This document shows positions 58,549 to 64,000 of a stretch of 64,000 bases of DNA, in pieces; the first letter of the stretch is position 1; the number at the start of each line of letters is the position of its first letter. The translations under genes and the position numbers were made by a program. The DNA comes from Rufibacter psychrotolerans (GTDB taxonomy: Bacteria; Bacteroidota; Bacteroidia; Cytophagales; Hymenobacteraceae). Below the pieces are notes generated by a model. That model worked only from the letters and a program-made list of their open reading frames with translations, searched no databases and was not told where the DNA came from. The stretch is taken from assembly GCF_016924645.1 (NCBI RefSeq), contig NZ_JAFFJV010000024.1, positions 1 to 64,000 on the forward strand, given 5' to 3'.

Positions 58549-61500
58549 TTAAACTTCCTCAACATACTCCCACTCCTCCACGCGTTCCTCTTCAAAATAG
58601 TACACCACGCACGTAATCTTGCTGAATACCAGCTCCCGGAACAGCGCGGCATAGGAGTTCAGGTTATCCCGGTATTCTTCCTTGGCAGGAGGGAGTTTGA
58701 AGTCAATCAGCGTCACGTCGCCGGTTCCCCCGAATACGATTCGGTCTGGTTTGTAGCGGTTGGTACGCACGTCCAGCACCTCGCGCTCGTTCTCCACGGT
58801 CACGGCACTGCTGAAGTAGCGCTGCATCTGCGGGTGGTGGAGTACATGGTCTACCATCTCTTTTAAGATGGGCAGTTCGCGCTGCGAGATGATGCCTTGG
58901 TGCACCAACTGCCGGAGGGCCTTGGGCGCTTTCTCGGCGTACGTGATGCGCGCCAGGGCATAATGTAGTTTGCGGTTCCAGCGGCGGTGCTCCTGCTGGG
59001 TCTCAAAATCGAAGACGTTGTTGGCGTGCTGCTTCAGTTTCAGGTTCTGGGCCCAGTCGGCAGATGTGAATTTATCCAGTACGTAGACATCCTCTGTAAT
59101 GGCTTTATGGCTCACCGCCTGTGGCGCGCCTTTGGCCAGTTGGTAGCAAAACTGCCCGTCTTGCCAGAGCTCTTTGCTCTCCAGGTAGCGGTACAGCCAG
59201 TAGCTCACGTTTTTCTGGGAATTGGCTTTTTTGAAATCCTGCGCCTTGCCAATGAGGTACAAACGGTCCACCGGTCGGGTGAGGGCCACGTACAGCATGT
59301 TCAGGTTCTCAATAAAGGTCTTCTCCAGTTTCTGGGCATATTGCTCGTGCAGGGCGGTTTGCTCCAGCTTTTTGTTCAACGTGACTACAGCCGTGCGCAG
59401 CTTTCCGCCCGCGGCCACACTCTCGGGTAGCGTGCCCCAGAGCAACGATGAGGTCTGCGGTTCCAGGCTCCAGTCGCAGAACGGCACAATTACTACAGGG
59501 TAGTCCAGTCCCTTGCTTTTATGGATGCTGGTGATGGTAATGGCGTCCCGGTCTTTGGGGGTATTAATGCTTAAGTTCTCCTTGTGCAAATCCCAGTACT
59601 GCAGGAAGTTGTTGAGGTTGTTGCTGTACTTGAGCGTGTACTCCAGCACCAGATCCAGGAAGCGGAACAGGTACTCGCACTCGTTGTTCTTGCCCAACAG
59701 ATCAAACACCCTTATCAGCTTCTCGGTGAGCTCATAAATAGAGAGGTTCCCCGCATCGCGGTACGCCAGATCAAAGCCTTGCTCCTGCAAGAACCTGAAG
59801 AACGGGTCAATGCTGGGCTCTACAGCCAAGGCGGCAATCTTGCCCGTGGTGGCATTGTCGGGAAGCTCCTGGTGCACCACTTTGTAGACCAGGTACAAGG
59901 CCTGCGACCGTGCCAGGCTGTTGGCGGGCTGGTTCAGAATCCGGAAGAAAGCGATGATGAGGTTGATGACCTCAGCGAACTGCAGCGACAGCGAGTCCTG
60001 CGAGATGATATCGTATTTCTTCTGCTTCAGAAAATTGGCGACCAGTTTGCTGTTGCGGTTGGTGCGGCTCAGGATAGCGATGTCGCGCGGGGCATACCCC
60101 TCCGCCTGGGCCTGCTGTACCATCTGCAGGACCAGTTGCAGCGTGCTTTCCTGGTAGGAGAGAAGGTCGTCCTGAACGTAGCCCTCGTAGATTTCCTCCG
60201 TCTGGCGGCAGGCGTCTAAATCAAATTGATAAGGCGGCACTTCGTCCTGCGTGAACAGCACCTGTAAATGGGCCTTCCCGTTTTCTTTGCCTTTTGGCGA
60301 TTTCTGCTTGAAATCAGCGTCATAGATGGCCTGCAACAACGGGAACTGCGGATTGGCCTGGCTGATGAACTCAAACAGCTCATTGTTGAATTGGATGATC
60401 TCCGGAGCGCTGCGGTAGTTGGTGTTCAGGTGATCGGGCGAGAGGGTCCAACGGAGCGTGTCATAGCGCGGAGCCACGTTCTCTTCAAAGCGGGAGTTCT
60501 GGTACAGGTGGTGCGTCTGGTTACGGTGCAGGTGCAGGATCTGCTCCATCTCGCCGCCCCGCCAACCGTAGATGGCCTGTTTGGCATCGCCCACCACCAT
60601 GTTGAAGTTGTCGCTGGCCAGGGCGTTTTCTACCAGCGGCAAGAGGTTGTTCCACTGCAGCACCGAGGTATCCTGAAACTCGTCAATGAGGATGTGCTGG
60701 TACCGCTCCCCTAACCGCTCATAGATAAACGGAATAGGCTCCTGCAGTACAATCTCGGTGATGCGTTTGTTGAACTCCGAGATGTGCACCAGGTTCTTGT
60801 CCAGCTTAATTTCCTGGATACAGCGGTCCAGCTCGCTCAGCACACTCAGCTTGTACAAATGCGGCAGCATGGCCGAGATGAGGATGTGGTTCTGTGTCTC
60901 TCGCTCTTTCAGCTCCTCAATGGCGCGGTAAATCTGCGCCAGTCGGGGTTTAATCTGGTCTAGCGCTACCTTGGCGCCCGTGCTGGCTTTGGCGCTCGCC
61001 CATTTGTCATCGTTCACGGTTTTGGCAGCGTTGCTGTTGGCGATAGTGATGTCAAAGCCGCTGTTCCATTTTCTGAAATAAGAGTAGATGCCGTTCTTAC
61101 CGTAGGACATTTCCTCGGGCATGATGCCGTGGCGGTCAATGAGGTCACTCGCCTCCTGCGCCAGCGTCTGAATCTGCTTCTCTACGTTTACTTTCTGGGT
61201 ATACAGCTCAGAGCGTATCTTCTTGAAATCTTGCAAGGTAAGCTGCCCAATGTCAAGGAGATGTTCATAGGTCTGCTCGTTCAGGAGATTACGAGCAAAA
61301 TCAGCGAGTTCATCGGGCAGCACATTCCAGCTTTTGCCTTCCTCCGCTTTGTCCAGGGCATACTGTTGCAGGGTTTCAGCCAGGAGACGGTTCTCTTGCT
61401 GGGTGTTCACTTTGTTCAAAAGCAGACTTACGGCGGTGCTCAGAAGGGTCTGCGCGTCCATGTCCACCTCAAAGTTGTGGGGCAGTTTGAGCTCGGTGGT

Positions 61501-61908
61501 AAAGGCGCTCACCACCCGGTTCACGAACGAGTCAATGGTGCTCACGGCAAACTCAGAGTAGTGGAAGAGCAGATGGTCAAATACTCTGGCAGCCCGTGCC
61601 CGCAACTGCTCTTCGGTTAACTGAGGCTGGTCATAGTCTTTTCTGATCTCTTCTACTATGTTAAGCAAAAGCAGGTCGCTCTTTGCTTTCTCCTTCTCAG
61701 GGAGGTGCTCATCATTGAAACCGCGGAGTGCTTCCACAATGCGCGTCTTCATCTCCTGCGCGGCATCATTGGTGAACGTGATGGCCAGGATATTCTTATA
61801 GTAAGAGGCGTCTTCGCTCTGGAGCGCCAGTTTCAGGTATTCCTTGGTTAACTGGTACGTCTTACCAGATCCGGCAGAAGAGGAGTATATTTTAAAGGAA
61901 GCAGGCAC
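58549..61908 (-). CDS. AddA-like UvrD family helicase-nuclease
   Basis: 1119 residues, GTG start. SF1 helicase motifs: Walker A S-S-A-G-S-G-K-T (10-17), L-I-D-E-F-Q-D-T, N-T-N-Y-R-S, and I-T-S-I-H-K-S-K-G-L-D-Y-P-V-V-I-V-P-F. The C-terminus is a RecB-like nuclease: Y-K-P-D-R-I-V-F...V-T-L-I-D-F-K. This is the AddA (RecB-like) subunit of double-strand end resection; the AddB-like partner is encoded 6.7 kb away on the same strand with unrelated genes between. Cytoplasmic. Confidence 0.88.
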   Translation of the reverse strand: MPASFKIYSSSAGSGKTYQLTKEYLKLALQSEDASYYKNILAITFTNDAAQEMKTRIVEALRGFNDEHLPEKEKAKSDLLLLNIVEEIRKDYDQPQLTEEQLRARAARVFDHLLFHYSEFAVSTIDSFVNRVVSAFTTELKLPHNFEVDMDAQTLLSTAVSLLLNKVNTQQENRLLAETLQQYALDKAEEGKSWNVLPDELADFARNLLNEQTYEHLLDIGQLTLQDFKKIRSELYTQKVNVEKQIQTLAQEASDLIDRHGIMPEEMSYGKNGIYSYFRKWNSGFDITIANSNAAKTVNDDKWASAKASTGAKVALDQIKPRLAQIYRAIEELKERETQNHILISAMLPHLYKLSVLSELDRCIQEIKLDKNLVHISEFNKRITEIVLQEPIPFIYERLGERYQHILIDEFQDTSVLQWNNLLPLVENALASDNFNMVVGDAKQAIYGWRGGEMEQILHLHRNQTHHLYQNSRFEENVAPRYDTLRWTLSPDHLNTNYRSAPEIIQFNNELFEFISQANPQFPLLQAIYDADFKQKSPKGKENGKAHLQVLFTQDEVPPYQFDLDACRQTEEIYEGYVQDDLLSYQESTLQLVLQMVQQAQAEGYAPRDIAILSRTNRNSKLVANFLKQKKYDIISQDSLSLQFAEVINLIIAFFRILNQPANSLARSQALYLVYKVVHQELPDNATTGKIAALAVEPSIDPFFRFLQEQGFDLAYRDAGNLSIYELTEKLIRVFDLLGKNNECEYLFRFLDLVLEYTLKYSNNLNNFLQYWDLHKENLSINTPKDRDAITITSIHKSKGLDYPVVIVPFCDWSLEPQTSSLLWGTLPESVAAGGKLRTAVVTLNKKLEQTALHEQYAQKLEKTFIENLNMLYVALTRPVDRLYLIGKAQDFKKANSQKNVSYWLYRYLESKELWQDGQFCYQLAKGAPQAVSHKAITEDVYVLDKFTSADWAQNLKLKQHANNVFDFETQQEHRRWNRKLHYALARITYAEKAPKALRQLVHQGIISQRELPILKEMVDHVLHHPQMQRYFSSAVTVENEREVLDVRTNRYKPDRIVFGGTGDVTLIDFKLPPAKEEYRDNLNSYAALFRELVFSKITCVVYYFEEERVEEWEYVEEV

Positions 61909-61996
61909 GTAGTTACGTAATGATTAAGATGTAGAGAGTTAGCATTGAAAATTAGGCTTCAGTGATTCGGTTCAGAAGCCTCTTTTCTGGAGTGAG

Positions 61997-62036
61997 CATT
62001 TTCGGGCTGTTTTGACGAAAATAGGCAAAAAATAGC
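61997..62036. repeat. Intergenic palindrome, diverged copy
   Basis: CATTTTCGGGCTGTTTT faces GAAAATAGGCAAAAAATAG, in the divergent region between the addA-like and lipoprotein genes. Confidence 0.55.
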
Positions 62037-62095
62037 AGACAGGTACTTGGTACTGGTATTTTAGCTACTTTCACTGTCGCAAAAATCAATTGTAC

Positions 62096-62533
62096 ATGAA
62101 GAAGTTCTACCTGTTTCTTTTTCTCCCTGTTTTCTTCCTTTTCGCCAGCTGCCAGAACGACGATGACGCCCAACCCTCCCTGGAGGAATTCATCACGGGA
62201 GAATGGAAGGAAACCAAGATCACGGTAAAGGTCACCGACGCCAACGGCGGCATGGTGGCAGAAACCGAATCTGCCGGCTTCAACACCTATTCCCTGGTCA
62301 ATGGCATGCTCTACATGAGCGACTGGCCAGCGTTCTCCTGGAACTACAGGCTGGAGGATGAAAAGGGGGCTTCCGTTATTCATGCCTGGTACGGCGAAAC
62401 CTATTCGTTGCGGTACGTGATTACCCCAGTCTCTGATACTGAAATGGTCTGGACCAGCGAATCCCTGCAACCCGGCCCCGACGGCGCCTTGAACCACAAA
62501 AGCGTCCGTAAAATCTACCTGAGCCGCAAGTAA
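62096..62533 (+). CDS. Small lipoprotein of unknown function
   Basis: 145 residues from ATG 62096. Lipoprotein signal peptide (M-K-K-F-Y-L-F-L-F-L-P...F-A-S-C) followed by an acidic N-D-D-D stretch. The rest is probably beta-rich and resembles lipocalin-like or DUF4923-type Bacteroidota lipoproteins (F-I-T-G-E-W-K-E-T-K), which start their barrel with G-x-W. Function unknown; outer membrane expected. Single gene. Confidence 0.72.
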   Translation: MKKFYLFLFLPVFFLFASCQNDDDAQPSLEEFITGEWKETKITVKVTDANGGMVAETESAGFNTYSLVNGMLYMSDWPAFSWNYRLEDEKGASVIHAWYGETYSLRYVITPVSDTEMVWTSESLQPGPDGALNHKSVRKIYLSRK

Positions 62534-62704
62534 GAGGGCAAAGCGTATCAGCTCCTTATTGTGAATCAAAATGAAAGGCCTGTAAGTTGCTTCGTAGCCT
62601 GGTCGCTGCATTTTGAGCTTAATGCTGTACTGCGTTACAAACAAGCAGTTTAAAAGGGTCTAGGATGTAGGAGCCTAACCAGATCAGTCAGATCAGATAA
62701 AGAA

Positions 62705-62892
62705 GGCACGAGCTGCAAGCTCGCGCCAGCGACAGCCAGCGGGTGGCTTTGTTATGTGGAATCCTGCAGTTACAAACTGCAGGACATGGTAGGTCCAAGT
62801 CACAGACTTGAACCATAGGAAGAGAAAAGGAATTACCCGCTTTCAAGAAAATTGCGGAGACACTCGCAGGTCTGGAAGACACTGCGAGGTCT
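62705..62892. repeat. REP-like cluster of trinucleotide-loop hairpins
   Basis: Successive hairpins with different stems but similar build: CGAGCT-GCA-AGCTCG (62709-62723), CCTGCAGTT-ACA-AACTGCAGG (62763-62783), GGTCCAAGTC-ACA-GACTTGAACC (62792-62814), and two AGAC...GTCT units (62858-62873, 62877-62892). Similar mosaics in other Bacteroidota are, as I recall, dispersed repeats that may be moved by RAYT transposases; no transposase is near. Confidence 0.65.
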
Positions 62893-62908
62893 TTGGAGAG
62901 GGCTCTAA

Positions 62909-62970
62909 CTATGGCGCGGAGTTACTTCCGTGACTTTCTCAAAAGGCATGGAAGTAAATCCGCGCCATAG
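62909..62970. repeat. Inverted repeat, 24-bp arms
   Basis: Arms 62909-62932 and 62947-62970 (outer sequence CTATGGCGCGGA) pair with two mismatches around a 14-nt loop. Confidence 0.85.
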
Positions 62971-63384
62971 AAAGGAAAGTTCTAGCGCAATGATTAGCAA
63001 CTCGGTTGCTTTACAACGTACCAGTTAGAAGATCCCGATTCCAGTCTTTGGCCCGAGCGCCTCGCTTGTGGTCCCTGCAGAACAGAAGCTAAGAGTAGTC
63101 TGCAGCAGTGGGCCTCAAGGGCAGTGCGAGGGGCAAAGACGGGGCCTCGCGGCCGTGAGCGCACCAAGTAAACTTTGGAACAACCCTGCTCATAAGTCCA
63201 TAGACAAGCCGTCGCTACACCAGCAAAAGGCCTACTAAACCACAACTTCAAAGCCACAGGCAAGCGACACCACGCCAGCAAAAAACCAACACCCAAAAAC
63301 AAAAGTAAACGGGTGAAAATAATTCTTATTCCCTTTTCTTTTGTTAGTTTCCTTTCTATAGTAGGAAGCCTCTATTATTTTGCG

Positions 63385-63392
63385 TACCTTTG
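63385..63392 (+). promoter_or_regulatory. -7 box of the DEAD-box helicase gene
   Basis: TACCTTTG, an exact TAnnTTTG match. It lies 158 bp before the ATG, giving an unusually long leader for this genome. Confidence 0.6.
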
Positions 63393-63408
63393 CCCCACAA
63401 TACACGCC

Positions 63409-63436
63409 GAGACCCCGAGTCGGTCTCATTTTTTGG
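63409..63436 (+). terminator. Leader hairpin with T tract (possible attenuator)
   Basis: GAGACC (63409-63414) and GGTCTC (63422-63427) form a stem with a CCGAGTC loop, followed at once by a run of six T after ATT. It lies inside the predicted leader of the helicase gene, so it may terminate early transcripts conditionally. Confidence 0.5.
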
Positions 63437-63550
63437 CAAAGGCACTTCTCAAGCAATCCTCTGTGCGGCTTTCTCCGCAACGAAATCTTGATAAATGACG
63501 AATACCCTAGGGCAGGTGTATTGTCTTTATATATCATACATACATAATTG

Positions 63551-64000
63551 ATGGAAAGAATCAAATTCCAGGAGCTTCCGTTGTCGGAAGAAATCCAACG
63601 CGCCATCGTGGATTTAGGCTACGAAGAAGCTTCTCCTATTCAGACAGCCGCCATTCCGGTGCTGTTAGAAGGCCGCGATGTGATCGGTCAAGCCCAAACC
63701 GGGACCGGTAAAACCGCCGCTTTCTCAATCCCTACCATTGAGTCCATTGACCCCAACAACCGCGACGTGCAGGCGTTGATCCTGTGCCCCACCCGCGAAT
63801 TGGCGATTCAGGTAGCCGAAGAAATTCAGAAACTGGTAAAGTACAAAAAAGGCATCAGCGTAGTGCCTATTTATGGTGGTCAGCCCTATGAGCGCCAGTT
63901 ACGCGCCCTTAAACAAGGAGTACAGATCGTAATCGGGACGCCCGGCCGCGTGATGGACCACATTGAAAGAGGCACCCTCCAACTGGAGAACACCAAAAAG
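63551..64000 (+). CDS. DEAD-box RNA helicase (5' part, cut by the window edge)
   Basis: First 150 codons of a DEAD-box helicase, open to the end of the window. Q motif region G-Y-E-E-A-S-P-I-Q-T, Walker A A-Q-T-G-T-G-K-T (motif I), P-T-R-E-L-A (Ia) and T-P-G-R (Ib) are all seen. Members remodel RNA, often in ribosome assembly or at low temperature. The long leader with a terminator-like hairpin suggests regulation at the RNA level. Which of the paralogues (CsdA/DeaD, RhlE) it is cannot be told without the C-terminus. Confidence 0.92.
   Translation, partial: MERIKFQELPLSEEIQRAIVDLGYEEASPIQTAAIPVLLEGRDVIGQAQTGTGKTAAFSIPTIESIDPNNRDVQALILCPTRELAIQVAEEIQKLVKYKKGISVVPIYGGQPYERQLRALKQGVQIVIGTPGRVMDHIERGTLQLENTKK

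Larger units (their letters stand above)
62534..63384. other. Repeat-rich non-coding region
   Basis: About 850 bp with no supported gene. It contains the hairpin cluster at 62705-62892, an inverted repeat at 62909-62970, a G/C-rich structured block near 63044-63160 (GTCTTTG...CTCGC at 63044-63065 against GCGAGGGGCAAAGAC at 63126-63140), and a loosely repeated CACC-AGCAAAA motif at about 63209-63283. Confidence 0.6.

Noticed and set aside
1..64000. tRNA, rRNA and riboswitch genes
   Set aside because: I looked for tRNA-like T-loop boxes and rRNA signatures in the intergenic regions and saw none that I could support by eye.

Overview
This window is a chromosomal segment of a member of the Bacteroidota, most likely order Cytophagales, family Hymenobacteraceae (a Rufibacter-like organism is my best guess, from recall and not from a search). 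The signs are promoters of the TTG-N20-TAnnTTTG type, a secreted protein with a type IX secretion C-terminal sorting domain, families largely confined to Bacteroidota (DUF4296, DUF4920), menaquinone and malate:quinone oxidoreductase genes, and a family of short intergenic palindromes of the form GTTTTAGGGCTGTTTTC...GAAAACAGCCCTAAAAC. I found no rRNA, tRNA, CRISPR array, complete insertion sequence or prophage.

Layout. 1-130: nested-hairpin repeat. 229-3145: NUDIX hydrolase, then a thioesterase/RecD-like helicase pair and a DUF1573 protein. 3235-7287 (minus): DUF58 protein, BatD-like protein, BatA, YggS and DUF423. 7.3-12 kb: DUF4296 lipoprotein, CsaA, FAD/Rieske oxidoreductase, DUF922 protein, MATE exporter. 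12.1-15.7 kb (minus): ergothioneine genes egtB-egtD followed by a PLP aminotransferase. 15.7-21.95 kb: menC, SatD pair, zinc-less sirtuin, topA, sixA-like phosphatase. 22.1-32.2 kb: a chemosensory locus (ParA, giant poly-HAMP receptor, CheW, CheY, CheB-like, CheA, CheC). 32.4-34.8 kb: polyamine genes (SpeD-SpeE fusion, agmatinase family). 34.8-42.2 kb: small membrane protein, RecQ, secreted subtilase, LexA-like regulator, pirin, zinc-dependent phospholipase C family protein. 42.7-49 kb: Thr/Gly-repeat lipoprotein, RmuC, DUF2062, CYP152-like P450, DUF4920 and a membrane protein. 49-62 kb: AddB-like nuclease, phosphatase, Mqo, type IX secreted protein, HAD phosphatase, an AT-rich coiled-coil membrane protein, AddA-like helicase-nuclease. 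62-64 kb: lipoprotein, a 1 kb repeat-rich non-coding stretch, and the start of a DEAD-box RNA helicase with a long structured leader.

The most remarkable unit is the chemosensory locus. A cytoplasmic receptor of 1626 residues carries nine units of exactly 276 bp (92 residues each), which resemble the HAMP repeats of fungal Nik1-type histidine kinases but are joined here to a methyl-accepting coiled coil. It travels with a ParA-type ATPase that may position the array, a CheB whose receiver has lost its phospho-acceptor aspartate, a CheA without a P2 domain and a CheC with both phosphatase motifs. No CheR is present. Other points of interest are the SpeD-SpeE fusion, a possible non-orthologous C-S lyase beside egtBD, the Thr/Gly lipoprotein with synonymously scrambled repeats, two GAGT microsatellites (one supplying a stop codon), and several families of palindromic repeats, one of which has entered a coding region.
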